A stretch of DNA of 56,534 bases from CAZEJK01 sp964512045 (GCA_964512045.1 CAZEJK010000006.1:1-56534); one strand, 5' to 3'; positions 44,058-56,368 are shown, counted from the stretch's first letter. Notes: generated from the letters alone by a model not told the origin. Program-made: numbers and translations.

Positions 44058-45284
44058 CTACTCGATGGCGAACTCGAGCAGCTCCACCGGCACCTGGGAA
44101 CCCTGGTTCGAGATGGTGAAGAAGTTGGAACCGATGCCCTGGGTGTTCCCGGCGTTGTCGGTCACAATGGCGGCAATCGTGTGCGTCCCGTTCTCATAGT
44201 CGGTGGTATCGAAGCTGAGGTAGAACCCCGCACCGTCGGAGTTGTTGTACCCCGGAAAGATCGTGGCGATGGACGGCTGGTAGATGTTGTACGTGGGGTT
44301 CCCGATCGGCACACCGTCCACACGGATCTCGATGGTCGAGCCGTCGGTGGGAATCGTGTTCGGCTGGGGTGTCAGCACCCAGCCGCTGATGACGAACCCG
44401 CTGCCCGAGATGGTCTGACCCGACGACGGCGCCTCGATGTCGCCGAACGGCTTCACAGCGCTCGCGTTGTCACAGGTGATCGTCTTCGTTCCGAGGGAGC
44501 TTTCGGTGCCCTCGCCGTCAACCATCCGCGCCTCGAGGACGAACTCTCCGTTGCCACCGTTGGGCAGAGAGTACGTGGCGAGCCTGTATCCCCAACCCGC
44601 CTCGGACGCTCGTGGCATCTCCGGAAAGGCAGCCTGGACGTCGGGCCGGGCGTCCTTGACAAACATCGCAGTATCGACGAAGAACTGGCTGCCTCCCGGG
44701 GCTTCCTGGGCATAGATCTCGACGCTGACCACCTCGATGTCATCGAGGGCCCAGCCGGTGACCGGCACCGATCCGCTCACGACGGAACCGTTGCTCGGCG
44801 TGTCGAACCCTCCGAACGGCGCCGATGTCGTTCCGGTGGCATACACACGCAGAAACACATCCACCGTCTGCGGGGAGTTGGCCGCCGCCGGATCGGCGAC
44901 GGTGATCGTGCCAGTGGAGTCGCCCGGCGCGACACCGGACGGATCGACCGTCACGTCGACGTGGTAGGAGCCAGTACCGGAGGATCGGCTCAGGGAGATC
45001 CACGTCTGATCGGCCGACGCTGTCCAGTCGAGCACGACGTCGCCGTGATTGCTGATCAGCAGCGACTGGGCGCTGGTCACGACTCCGCCCTGCTCCGCAC
45101 CGTAGTTGAGCCGGCTGCGATCGAGCACGATGAAGGCCGGATCACGGCTTCCAGCCAGATGCACGGCTTCGCCCCGCGCTCCCGGTGCATCCTGCGCAAA
45201 CGCAGGTTGGAGACGTGTCGACGAGGCGACGAGCACGACCATAACAGCAACACACACCACTCCACCGCGACGGCACCGAGCCAT
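44058..45284 (-). CDS. Secreted Ig-like/BACON-domain protein with C-terminal VPVELL motif
   Basis: The 408-residue protein has a signal peptide (VCVAVMVVLVASSTRLQPAFAQ). Residues 50-135 are a BACON-type beta-sandwich (LLISNHGDVVLDWTASADQTWISLS, then DVTVDPSGVAPGDSTGTITV). Two Ig-like domains follow: GSVPVTGWALDDIEVVSVEIY and GFVISGWVLTPQP...IEIRVDGVPIG. Its end, SQVPVELLEFAIE, matches the end of the protein at 32341. ATG at 45284 with AAGGAG 6 bases upstream. BACON domains often bind carbohydrate or mucin, but no binding target can be named. Confidence 0.82.
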   Translation of the reverse strand: MARCRRGGVVCVAVMVVLVASSTRLQPAFAQDAPGARGEAVHLAGSRDPAFIVLDRSRLNYGAEQGGVVTSAQSLLISNHGDVVLDWTASADQTWISLSRSSGTGSYHVDVTVDPSGVAPGDSTGTITVADPAAANSPQTVDVFLRVYATGTTSAPFGGFDTPSNGSVVSGSVPVTGWALDDIEVVSVEIYAQEAPGGSQFFVDTAMFVKDARPDVQAAFPEMPRASEAGWGYRLATYSLPNGGNGEFVLEARMVDGEGTESSLGTKTITCDNASAVKPFGDIEAPSSGQTISGSGFVISGWVLTPQPNTIPTDGSTIEIRVDGVPIGNPTYNIYQPSIATIFPGYNNSDGAGFYLSFDTTDYENGTHTIAAIVTDNAGNTQGIGSNFFTISNQGSQVPVELLEFAIE

Positions 45285-45426
45285 GCTCACTCCTTCGAGA
45301 CGCCTCTGGGCTCTGGCAACCCTCATGCAACCTGAGACTGGCGCTTTGCGGAAGGCGTCGTACCGCATGCTACCACTCTCATGGAGCCGCCCCAGATCGC
45401 CGGCGCGGGCCATGGTCTGGCGAAGG

Positions 45427-48010
<2,584 letters not shown>

Positions 48011-48106
48011 GGCAGTGCCTTTCGAGGTGCGTTGTCTCGTGCTGTCCGAGATTCGGTCGCGTTTTCTTAAAGCTGCCGGTGTCGCGATCAATTCCGGCGG
48101 TAGCAG

Positions 48107-50893
48107 ATGGATGACCCCTCGCCTCCCCCGGACCATCCGGTTGACTACAGCACCTGGGCTACAATCTCGACAGTGAAGGCTGAAACGGCACAGCTCCTCG
48201 GCCAACAGATTGGCCGAATCCGGGTCATCGACGTGCTCGGCGAGGGTGGAATGGGCGAGGTCTACGTCGGCTTCGACGACACCCTGCAGCGCAAGGTGGC
48301 ATTGAAGGTCATCCGCAGCGAGTTTCGGCTCCAGGAGGAGGCGAAGGCACGCTTTCTGCGGGAAGCGCGCATCCTGTCGCGGCTCGATCACCCGCAGGTC
48401 TGCACCGTGTACGACTTTCTGGAAGGCGACGACTGCGACTTCCTTGTGCTCGAGCTGGTCGACGGCCGCAACCTGCGCGAGGCGATGGAGAGCGGCCTCG
48501 AGCGCGACGGGTGCCTGTCGATTGCCAGGCAGCTCCTCGAGGTGCTCGACGCGGTGCACGAGGAAGGCGTGGTCCACCGTGATCTGAAGCCTGAGAACGT
48601 GATGGTCGCCTCCAGCGGCGCCATCACGGTGCTCGACTTCGGCCTGGCACGGTCGCAAGAGCACGAGATTGCCGTCGACTCCTCGCTTCCCACGTTGAGC
48701 CCTGCCACGAGCGACGCGAGCCCACCGGCGCAGCGCCCCTCCGGAAGCGGCCGATCGGTGTACGTCAAGACCCGGCTCGGCTCGGTGATGGGCACTGCCG
48801 GCTACATGAGCCCCGAGCAGGCCCGCGGCGAGTCGGCGACCGCCGCCAGCGACATGTACGCGACAGGCCTGATGCTTCGCGAGATGTTCACCGGCGTCGC
48901 ACCGTTCACGGCGGCCGAGGAGCCGACGAGGATCCTCGATGAGGCGAGGACGACCCCAGCGCAGCAGACCGTCGACGAGGTCCCGGGCCTGCCGGGCCTG
49001 GCCAGCCTCATCCGGGATCTGCTGCGCGTGGAGCCCGTGGACAGGCCCTCGGCGAAGGAGGCCCTCGAGCGACTGCAGTGGGCCAGCGCGGCCCCGCTGC
49101 GCCGACGGGCTGCACGGCGGCGGTTGGTTGCCGCTGTCGCCGGTACGGTTGTGATCGTCGCCGCCGTCGCCGGCGGGCTCGTCCTGGAGCGCCATCGCCG
49201 GCGCTGCTCCGGCGCCCAGCAGCGCATGGAGGACGTGTGGAGCACATCGCGTCGCGCCGCCGTGCGCAGCGCCGTGCTCGCAAGCAACCCCGCGGCACGA
49301 GGCACCTGGGACGCGGTGGAACGACTGCTCGACTCGTACGCGCGCGCGTGGCAGACCAGCCGGTTGGAGGCGTGCGAGGCCACGCTGGTGCACGGCGAGC
49401 AGCCGGTCGAGATCATGAACCTGCGGATGGCCTGCCTCGACGGCTGCCTGGCGGAGCTCGACGCGCTGGTGGAGGTTCTCCACGAGGATCCGGCCGCGGT
49501 GCTGTGGCGCGCAGTCGCTGCTACCCATGCACTGACACCGGTGGACAGCTGCAGTGATCTCCAGCGGCTCAGCCCGTTCATGTCCGATCCGACCGACCCC
49601 GAGGCTCAGGAGGCTGCAGATGCCCTGGAGGCGGCGTTGGCACGGGTCAAGGCCCTGCACGACGCCGGCCGCTGGGCGGATGGTCTGGCGGAGCTGGAAG
49701 CGATCCAGCCCGAGCTCGACGCGCTGGGGTGGCCACGGCTGTCCGGCGAGGCGCTGTACCTCAGGGCTCGCTGTCTTGAGCGGCTGGGCCAGATCGACGA
49801 GGCTGATCAGGTTCTGCGCGAGACCACCTGGCAGTCGGTCTCGCATCGGCTCGATCGAGTGGCGGCGAACGCATGGGTACGGCGGGTCTGGGTGAACGGC
49901 GTCCTCAGATCGGAGTTCGAGCGAGCCCACGAGATGACCGGCTACGCTCACGCCGCCATCGCGCGGCTCGGCGGCGACCCGGAGCTCGAGGCGGATCTGG
50001 CCAATCACGAGGGCGTCGTTGCGGCGAGATCGGGCGATATGGAGACCGCCCTGGCCTACCTGCAGACGGCGCTGCAGATCCGTCGCGATCTCTACGGCGA
50101 CGACCATCCGCGAGTGGCCTCGACGCTCAACAACGTGGCGCTGGTGCTCGAGGAGCTCGGCCGGCTGGAGGAGTCGATCCGTACCAGCCGCGAGGTCCTC
50201 GAGATCCGGATCCGCGCCCTCGGCCCGGACCATCCCGAGGTGTTCGGCTCGCTGACGAACCTGGCAGCGGGCCTCGACACCGCCGGTCAGGCCGAGGAGG
50301 CCGACGCGCTCACCCACCAGGCGTTGCAGATGGCCGACGAGGTGTTCGGTCCCCATCATCCGGCAGCGGCACAGCTCAGAACCAACGTCGGCCTGTGGCT
50401 CTATCGCCAGGAGCGAGGCGAGGAAGCACTGGCTGTTCTCAACCAGGCCGTCGACACCTTCACGGGGGCCCTCGGCGCCAACGATCTCCAGACGGTCACG
50501 GCTCGCCACAACCGCGGCCTCGCCCATCTCCAGCTCGTCAACCTGCAGCAGGCGCTCGGTGACTGCTCATGGGCCCGCGACCGGTACGCCGAGCTGCTCG
50601 GTCCGGAAGGCGAGTCGGTGGGTCTGGCGGAGCACTGCATGGCCGCGGCCCTGGTGGAGGCCGAGCGCCACGAGGAGTCGATCCCGCTCTTCCGGCACGC
50701 TCTCGAGGTTGCTCGGGAGGGCGGTGACAGCCTGGACCCCGATGCGCTCCGCTTCGATCTCGTCCGCGCACTGTGGAACGCCGGCGAACGAGACGAGGCG
50801 CGCGCACTCGCAAGCAGGATCCGCCTCGGCCCGGAGTCCGATCCGGAGGTGGTCGAGGAGTACCGCGCGTGGCGCGCTGACGTCGGGCTGTGA
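48107..50893 (+). CDS. Ser/Thr protein kinase with TPR tail
   Basis: The 928-residue kinase has DVLGEGGMGEVYVG, VALKVI, HRDLKPENVM, DFGLA and YMSPEQARG. There is an insert of about 40 residues before the activation-loop end. A membrane helix lies near residue 350 (VAAVAGTVVIVAAVAGG). The extracytoplasmic part has a Cys-containing helical segment (RRCSGAQQRMEDVW, LEACEATLVHGEQ, MNLRMACLDGCLAELD), often seen in kinases of myxobacteria and Acidobacteriota, then TPRs (HPRVASTLNNVALVLEELG). The divergent kinase is 96 bases away. Confidence 0.92.
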   Translation: MDDPSPPPDHPVDYSTWATISTVKAETAQLLGQQIGRIRVIDVLGEGGMGEVYVGFDDTLQRKVALKVIRSEFRLQEEAKARFLREARILSRLDHPQVCTVYDFLEGDDCDFLVLELVDGRNLREAMESGLERDGCLSIARQLLEVLDAVHEEGVVHRDLKPENVMVASSGAITVLDFGLARSQEHEIAVDSSLPTLSPATSDASPPAQRPSGSGRSVYVKTRLGSVMGTAGYMSPEQARGESATAASDMYATGLMLREMFTGVAPFTAAEEPTRILDEARTTPAQQTVDEVPGLPGLASLIRDLLRVEPVDRPSAKEALERLQWASAAPLRRRAARRRLVAAVAGTVVIVAAVAGGLVLERHRRRCSGAQQRMEDVWSTSRRAAVRSAVLASNPAARGTWDAVERLLDSYARAWQTSRLEACEATLVHGEQPVEIMNLRMACLDGCLAELDALVEVLHEDPAAVLWRAVAATHALTPVDSCSDLQRLSPFMSDPTDPEAQEAADALEAALARVKALHDAGRWADGLAELEAIQPELDALGWPRLSGEALYLRARCLERLGQIDEADQVLRETTWQSVSHRLDRVAANAWVRRVWVNGVLRSEFERAHEMTGYAHAAIARLGGDPELEADLANHEGVVAARSGDMETALAYLQTALQIRRDLYGDDHPRVASTLNNVALVLEELGRLEESIRTSREVLEIRIRALGPDHPEVFGSLTNLAAGLDTAGQAEEADALTHQALQMADEVFGPHHPAAAQLRTNVGLWLYRQERGEEALAVLNQAVDTFTGALGANDLQTVTARHNRGLAHLQLVNLQQALGDCSWARDRYAELLGPEGESVGLAEHCMAAALVEAERHEESIPLFRHALEVAREGGDSLDPDALRFDLVRALWNAGERDEARALASRIRLGPESDPEVVEEYRAWRADVGL

Positions 50894-51164
50894 GCGCGCG
50901 CGGCGGGTCTGCGACGGTGGCGCCGGAGTCCGCGGGCCAACGGGCGGGTGGAAGGTCTGCGTTCACCAGCCATCCAACGAAGCCTCCCCTGCACCGGGCA
51001 GTGCTCCGGTTGCCCAGCTCGTCGAGGAGGTCGTCACCCTCCCACCCGGCCCGCGAGACGCGGGCCACCACAACCGGATCGCACCGCTCGTGTCGTGCAG
51101 GCGCCGGCACATGCCACGGCGGAGCCGCGCGGGTTGGGTGGCGGCAGCGCAGCCGGGTCTCGGG

Positions 51165-51548
51165 CTAGCTGCGGGCTCGGCCTGCCTCGATCGGCTCGTC
51201 ATGCACGGAGCGGATCTGGTTCGCCTCGCCCACCTGCACCACCACCGGACGGTGCGCGGCAATCTCGTCGGTCTCCAGCTCGACGTACGCTGCGATGATC
51301 ACGATGTCACCCCGCTGGACCATCCGCGCCGCTGCACCGTTGAGGCACACCTCTCCCTCCTCGCCGAGGATCACATAGGTGGACAGCCGTCCGCCGGTGT
51401 TGCAGTTGTAGATGTCCACCTTCTCGAACGGCAGAATGCCGGCTGCCTCGCACAGCGCCGGATCGATGGTGATCGAGCCCTCGTAGGCGAGATCGGCGCC
51501 GGTCACCGTCGCCCGATGGATCTTGGCCTTCAGCAGGGTTACACGCAT
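51165..51548 (-). CDS. panD: Aspartate 1-decarboxylase
   Basis: This 127-residue pro-enzyme makes beta-alanine from aspartate. It has the self-cleavage site Gly24-Ser25 (AYEGSITID), which yields the pyruvoyl cofactor, plus YNCNTGGRLSTYVI and LNGAAARMVQRGD. It overlaps coaX by 10 bases and is the last gene of the pantothenate operon. Confidence 0.97.
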   Translation of the reverse strand: MRVTLLKAKIHRATVTGADLAYEGSITIDPALCEAAGILPFEKVDIYNCNTGGRLSTYVILGEEGEVCLNGAAARMVQRGDIVIIAAYVELETDEIAAHRPVVVQVGEANQIRSVHDEPIEAGRARS

Positions 51549-52330
51549 GTCTCATCCCTCTCCTGATTCATGGCCCACGCCAGATGCAGCCCACGCAGGG
51601 CCAGGTCCGTGACGACCGTATCGAACAGCCCCTCCGGCTCGTACAGGCCGGCAAAGCCACCGGTGGCGACCACCACCGCCTCGCCAGACGGGAACGCCTC
51701 CTTGCGCACCCGTCCGATCAGCTCACGCACCGCCCCCACCTGACCGTAGTACAGCCCGGCCTGGATGCTCTCCACCGTGGAGCGGCCGACAACGGTGGAC
51801 GGCTTGAGGATCTCGACGGCGGGGAGCTGCGCGGTGCGCTGGTCGAGCATCTCCATCGAGATCCGCACCCCCGGCAGGATGATGCCGCCGAGGTACGCCC
51901 GCTCCGACGAGATGACGCACAGGGTGGTCGCGGTTCCGAAGTCCACGATGATGATGTTCTGTTCCGGATACAGGTGCACCGCGGCGATCGCGTTGGCGAT
52001 CCGGTCGGCGCCCACCTCGCGTGGGTTGCGGTAGCGGATCTTCAGCCCCGTCCGCACCCCGGCCTGGAGAACGAACGGCTGCTGCGCGAAGTACTTCGCA
52101 CAGGCGTTGCGCAGCGAGTGGAGCGCATCCGGTACCACCGAGCAGATCGCGAGCGCACGGATCGCGTCGCGGTCGAGCCCGTTGGCGCGCAGGACGCCGT
52201 CGAGGAACACGCCCATCTCGTCCGACGACGCGCGCACCGGTGTGGTCTTGCGAAACTGGAGGCGCAGGGTCTCCCCTTCGAACACCCCTCCGTGCATCAG
52301 CGTGTTGCCCACGTCGAGACAGAGGATCAC
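51539..52330 (-). CDS. coaX: Type III pantothenate kinase
   Basis: The 263-residue enzyme phosphorylates pantothenate, the first step from pantothenate to CoA. It has LDVGNT (phosphate loop), the GADR motif and DFGTATT of type III kinases. The start is a GTG at 52330: it overlaps the panC stop as GTGA and has GGAGG upstream; the longer frame upstream is not family-like. Type III kinases are usually not feedback-inhibited by CoA. Confidence 0.95.
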   Translation of the reverse strand: MILCLDVGNTLMHGGVFEGETLRLQFRKTTPVRASSDEMGVFLDGVLRANGLDRDAIRALAICSVVPDALHSLRNACAKYFAQQPFVLQAGVRTGLKIRYRNPREVGADRIANAIAAVHLYPEQNIIIVDFGTATTLCVISSERAYLGGIILPGVRISMEMLDQRTAQLPAVEILKPSTVVGRSTVESIQAGLYYGQVGAVRELIGRVRKEAFPSGEAVVVATGGFAGLYEPEGLFDTVVTDLALRGLHLAWAMNQERDETCV

Positions 52331-53100
52331 GAGCTCACCTCCGGCAGCGGCACGTTGTCGATCAGCCGCACCCCGGCCACGTGCACGGCGCCGAACCTGC
52401 GCCCGGCCCGTTCGACCACGTAGTCCACGTCGAAGCCCGCGGCCTCGAGCCGGCCGATGACGGCCTCCGGCGGCTCGCTGCTGGCCAGGAGCTTCGGAAA
52501 CAGCGCAGCCCGCTCCCGCGCGTCGGGCGGCAGCAGTCGGTTGCGCGAGCTCAGCGCCAGCCCGTCCGGGTCGCGCACCGTCGGGCAGGCCACCACCTCC
52601 ACGCCGACGAACAGCGCCTGGCACATGTCGCGGATCAGCTCGTACTGCTGGTAGTCCTTCTCGCCGAAGTACGCCCGCGCCGGCCGCACGATCCCGAGCA
52701 GCTTCAGCACCACCGTCAGCACCCCGTCGAAGTGGCCCGGACGGTGTGTCCCCTCCATGATCGCGCTGGCCTCACGCTCGGTGACACGGAAGCGGTAGCC
52801 GTCGTGATAGATCGCCTCGTGCGGCGGCGCCAGGATCCAGTCCGCCCCGTCGCGTTCGGCCATCGCGGCATCGTCGGCGAGGCACCGCGGGTACGCCTCG
52901 AGATCTCGCGGATCGTTGAACTGCGTGGCGTTGACGAAGACGCTCACCACGGTGCGGTCGCACTCCGCTCGCGATCGTCGGATCAGCGACAGGTGGCCCT
53001 CGTGCAACGCACCCATGGTGGGCACGAACCCAAGGGTCGTGCCGTGTGGCAGCTCGTCTCGGAGCTGCTGCCACGCCTCGAGGGTCCGGATCACGCTCAT
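52327..53100 (-). CDS. panC: Pantoate-beta-alanine ligase (pantothenate synthetase)
   Basis: This 257-residue enzyme joins pantoate and beta-alanine using ATP. PTMGALHEGHLSLI is the HIGH-type ATP motif and GLALSSRNRLL the KMSKS-like loop; FVNATQFNDPRDLEAYPR is the pantoate site. It overlaps panB by 4 bases (ATGA). Confidence 0.97.
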   Translation of the reverse strand: MSVIRTLEAWQQLRDELPHGTTLGFVPTMGALHEGHLSLIRRSRAECDRTVVSVFVNATQFNDPRDLEAYPRCLADDAAMAERDGADWILAPPHEAIYHDGYRFRVTEREASAIMEGTHRPGHFDGVLTVVLKLLGIVRPARAYFGEKDYQQYELIRDMCQALFVGVEVVACPTVRDPDGLALSSRNRLLPPDARERAALFPKLLASSEPPEAVIGRLEAAGFDVDYVVERAGRRFGAVHVAGVRLIDNVPLPEVSS

Positions 53101-53888
53101 CGGTAGCTCTCCTCCGAGCTCGGGAACCGGTGTGCGCGCACGTCCGCCGACCAGCGGGCGAGCGCATCGCCGATCAGCTCGAAGCCGTCGAGGTAGGTGC
53201 GCAGGAACTTCGGCTTGAAGTCACGGTCCATCCCCAACAGGTCCTGGAGCACCAGCACCTGACCCGTCGTGTCCGGACCGGCGCCGATGCCGACGGTGGG
53301 CACCGCGAGCTGCTCGGTGATCTGGCGCGCCAGCTCGGCGGGCACGCACTCGAGCACCACAGCGAAGCAGCCCGCCTCCTCCAGGCCCCGGGCGTCATCC
53401 AGCAAGCGTTGCGCGACGTCCGCCTCGCGCCCTTGCACCCGAAAGCCGCCGATCTGGTGGATCGACTGGGGGGTCAGGCCGATATGCCCCATCACCGGCA
53501 CGCCGGACGCCACGATGTGCCGGATGGTCGGGAGGTTGTCGCCGGCGCCCTCCAGCTTGACCGCGTGCGCACCCGCCTGCATCAGCGCGCGGACAGCATC
53601 CACTGCCGCCTCCAGGCCGCGGCGGTGCGCCAAGAACGGCATGTCGCCGATGATCAGGGAGCCCGGTGCGCCGCGGCGAACGGCTGCGACGTGGGCCGCC
53701 ATCATCTCGACGGTTGCCGGGATCGTGGTGTCGTGACCGTGCATCACCATCGCGGCGCTGTCGCCGACCAGGATGCAGTCCACCGGCGAGGCCGCGATGA
53801 TCCTCGCACTCCAGGCGTCGTAGCAGGTGACCATGACGATCGGATCGCCACTGTGCCTTCGGGCCGTCAGGTCTGCAGGTGTGATCAT
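53097..53888 (-). CDS. panB: 3-methyl-2-oxobutanoate hydroxymethyltransferase
   Basis: This 263-residue enzyme forms ketopantoate from 2-oxoisovalerate and methylene-THF. Motifs seen: MVTCYDAWSARI, VGDSAAMVMHGHDTT (metal site), GHIGLTPQS and VGIGAGP. It overlaps the DUF2520 gene by 4 bases. The usual family length is about 265 residues. Confidence 0.97.
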   Translation of the reverse strand: MITPADLTARRHSGDPIVMVTCYDAWSARIIAASPVDCILVGDSAAMVMHGHDTTIPATVEMMAAHVAAVRRGAPGSLIIGDMPFLAHRRGLEAAVDAVRALMQAGAHAVKLEGAGDNLPTIRHIVASGVPVMGHIGLTPQSIHQIGGFRVQGREADVAQRLLDDARGLEEAGCFAVVLECVPAELARQITEQLAVPTVGIGAGPDTTGQVLVLQDLLGMDRDFKPKFLRTYLDGFELIGDALARWSADVRAHRFPSSEESYR

Positions 53889-54616
53889 GGGCTCCTCTTC
53901 GTCTGCACATTTGCCTGCGCAGTGCTCTCGAACAGCTCACAGAACGCGTCGTACACCGCCGCCAGCGGGCTGTCCGCCAGCGCCTGACGGTTGCGCGCCA
54001 CCGTCGCGTGGTCGCCGCGCGCCAGCGGGCCGGTCAGGGGCTGGTCCGAGGCCCACAGGTTGCGGACGACGGCCTCGAGGTACGGCGCCATGGCGTCCGG
54101 CGGAACGCCGATCTGCTCGGACTCGGCACGGATGGTGCTCCACAGCAGGGTCGTGAAGTTGCCACCGAGCACGCACAGCGCGTGGTACAGCGGCTTGAGA
54201 TGCGGCTCGATCGCCACGTACGGGTTCTGCAGCTCGGGCAGGACGTCCCGCACGCCCGGCCTCCCCCGCTCGCCCACAAGCTGGATCGACCGGTACACCT
54301 CGAGCGTCTCGAGACGGTCCGGGGCGAACGTGAACAGCGGGTGGAGACCAACGGCGCGCTCGCTGACCAGGCAGCCCGAGCAGTGGATCCAGAGCGCCAC
54401 GGGAAAACCGGCGCAGGCGTCGAGCAACGGCTCGATCGCGTCGTCCGGAATGCACAGGAGCACGCGCCGGCCAGTGACAGCTGCGGCCAGCTCGACGCCA
54501 CAGCCGCGCGACCACGTCTCGTACTGAACCCCCTCGAGGGAGAAGTAGTAACCGAGATGGCGCGCCAACCTCCCGCTGCCCACCAGCAGCAGTGGCGCCG
54601 TGGGTACCTGTCCCAT
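53885..54616 (-). CDS. DUF2520 Rossmann-fold protein, candidate ketopantoate reductase
   Basis: This 243-residue protein has an N-terminal dinucleotide-binding motif (LLVGSGRLARHLGYYF) and a helical C-terminal domain (HALCVLGGNFTTLLWSTI), typical of DUF2520 proteins. These are related to 6-phosphogluconate- and ketopantoate-reductase-like enzymes. Its gene is first in the pan operon and overlaps panB. A canonical panE is not seen in the window, so it may perform the ketopantoate to pantoate step, as proposed for the PanG enzyme in Francisella. That link is from operon position and fold only. Confidence 0.75.
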   Translation of the reverse strand: MGQVPTAPLLLVGSGRLARHLGYYFSLEGVQYETWSRGCGVELAAAVTGRRVLLCIPDDAIEPLLDACAGFPVALWIHCSGCLVSERAVGLHPLFTFAPDRLETLEVYRSIQLVGERGRPGVRDVLPELQNPYVAIEPHLKPLYHALCVLGGNFTTLLWSTIRAESEQIGVPPDAMAPYLEAVVRNLWASDQPLTGPLARGDHATVARNRQALADSPLAAVYDAFCELFESTAQANVQTKRSP

Positions 54617-54651
54617 GGATCAAGTCCTCGCCGTCATGCTCCGGGCCGTGT

Positions 54652-54664
54652 GACAGTCACTGTC
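54652..54664. promoter_or_regulatory. 13-bp inverted repeat upstream of the pan operon
   Basis: GACAGTCACTGTC is a perfect 6-1-6 inverted repeat, 36 bases upstream of the DUF2520 start and in the divergent region before the OmpA-family gene. It could be an operator for either direction. Confidence 0.4.
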
Positions 54665-54829
54665 GTTGTGGCCGTTGCCGTCCGATCGGTGCTGTCGGTC
54701 CCGCACCGCACTGTAGCCGGCCTCCGGCTGGAACGCAACTTCAGTGAGGGCCGTCACGTCCGAGCGAGGCCATGATGTCGAGGCTCGGTGTATGCTAAGA
54801 GGATCATGATTCTCCAAGGAGGCATCCCA

Positions 54830-56368
54830 ATGGTCTGTCGACCCGTCATTGTTCTCGCCGTGGCCCTGGTGCTCGCCGCCGGCGTCGTCGGCGCTGCTGA
54901 GGTTTCGCTCAACGCCGTGACCTTCCCCGAAGGCAAGAACGTCGACCTGGAGCTAACGCCGACCGACCGCGCCCCGCGGGCAGACATCGAGGCAGAGGTC
55001 CGCTACCGCGACGGGCAGGCGCAGGTGGAGGTTGATTTCGACAACCTGAAGCCCGCTGTGCTGTTCGGTGGCGACGTCACCTGTTACGTCGTCTGGGCCG
55101 TCAAGCCGGATGGCACGTTCGAGAACCTCGGCGAGCTGTTCATGGACTACCGCAGCGGCAAGGTGGAGATGTCCACCGGTCTGAAGCGGTTCGCGCTAAT
55201 GGTCACTGCCGAGGCGTACTCGCTGGTGGACGCACCGTCCGAGCTGGTGGTGTTCACCAACCAGCCGGCCGAGGCAAAACGCGCCGACATCGCGAACTTC
55301 GTCTTCGCAAACCTGCAGCCGGCTCCACCGCACGAGAAGGAGAGCATTGTCACCGTCCGCTGGGACAGCGACGAGCCGTTGGATCTCGTCCAGGCAGAGA
55401 AGGCGTTCGAGCTCGCCGAGCGCACCGATGCGGCAACGTACGCCCCCGGCATCATGTCGGATGCACGGATCAAGCTGGGACAGGCTCGCAACCTGGCGGA
55501 GTCCAGCAAGGACAAGACCCGACTCGACTACTCGCGACGGGCGATCGCCCTGGCCAGCGAGGCGATCCAGATTGCAGTCCGCCGCCAGGAGGCAGAGCGG
55601 CTGGCGCGCCAGATCGCCGAGCGTCGCGCCGAGATGCAGGCGCTGGAGGAACGTGCTCGGGAAGCCGAGGAGAAGGCCCAGGAGGCCGAGGCCGCGATGG
55701 AGCGCTCTCGCGCTCAGCTCGAGGCAGCCCGGGAGGAGATCGGCGAGGCCAACATGCGCAAGGCCAAGGCGCTGGAGGCGCAGCGCGAGGCAGAGGAAGC
55801 CGTGCGTGAGGCAGAGGCCGAGCACCGGAGACTCGCCGCCGAAAAGCTCACCCTGCTCGAGGAGCAGGCCGAGCTGCGCAGATCCCTCGACGACATGGAG
55901 GCGTCGATGGAGGAGCTCCGCGAGGAGAAGGAGGAGCTGTCGAACCGGCTCCAGGGCGCTCTCTCGATGGTGGCCGACACCAAGAGCTCGGCGCGGGGCT
56001 TCATCGTCAACCTTCCTGACATCCTGTTCGACACCAACGAGTCCACCCTGAAGCCGGACGCCAAGATCGTCATCGCCAAGCTCGCGGGGATTCTGCTGAT
56101 CATGCAGGACCTCAACCTGCGCATCGAAGGCCACACCGACTCCAAGGGCTCGGAGGAGTACAACCAGAAGCTCTCGGAGCGCCGCGCAGACTCGGTGCGC
56201 ACGTTCCTGCACAACAGCGGGATCGACGTCAACCGGATGATCGCCGTGGGCTACGGCGAGAACAGACCGGTGGCCGACAACGACACCGCCGCAGGCCGGC
56301 AGCAGAACCGGCGCGTCGAGATCATCATCGCCGAGGGCACCGTGCAGGAAGGCGTGGAGCCGCAGTAG
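54830..56368 (+). CDS. OmpA-family envelope protein with DUF4398-like region and coiled coil
   Basis: The 512-residue protein has a signal peptide (IVLAVALVLAAGVVGAAE), a beta-rich domain, a DUF4398-like region (SDARIKLGQARNLAESSKDKTRLDYSRRAI, residues about 205-235), then a long coiled coil of about 170 residues. The OmpA/MotB domain (EGHTDSKGSEEYNQKLSERRADSV) at the end binds peptidoglycan. It probably links the outer membrane or periplasm to the cell wall. ATG at 54830 has AAGGAGG upstream at good spacing. Confidence 0.92.
   Translation: MVCRPVIVLAVALVLAAGVVGAAEVSLNAVTFPEGKNVDLELTPTDRAPRADIEAEVRYRDGQAQVEVDFDNLKPAVLFGGDVTCYVVWAVKPDGTFENLGELFMDYRSGKVEMSTGLKRFALMVTAEAYSLVDAPSELVVFTNQPAEAKRADIANFVFANLQPAPPHEKESIVTVRWDSDEPLDLVQAEKAFELAERTDAATYAPGIMSDARIKLGQARNLAESSKDKTRLDYSRRAIALASEAIQIAVRRQEAERLARQIAERRAEMQALEERAREAEEKAQEAEAAMERSRAQLEAAREEIGEANMRKAKALEAQREAEEAVREAEAEHRRLAAEKLTLLEEQAELRRSLDDMEASMEELREEKEELSNRLQGALSMVADTKSSARGFIVNLPDILFDTNESTLKPDAKIVIAKLAGILLIMQDLNLRIEGHTDSKGSEEYNQKLSERRADSVRTFLHNSGIDVNRMIAVGYGENRPVADNDTAAGRQQNRRVEIIIAEGTVQEGVEPQ

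Noticed and set aside
48011..50527. A very long open frame on the minus strand opposite the forward kinase gene
   Set aside because: It lies antisense to a kinase with clear motifs and has no domain of its own; it is a GC-rich shadow that joins on to the real minus-strand kinase.
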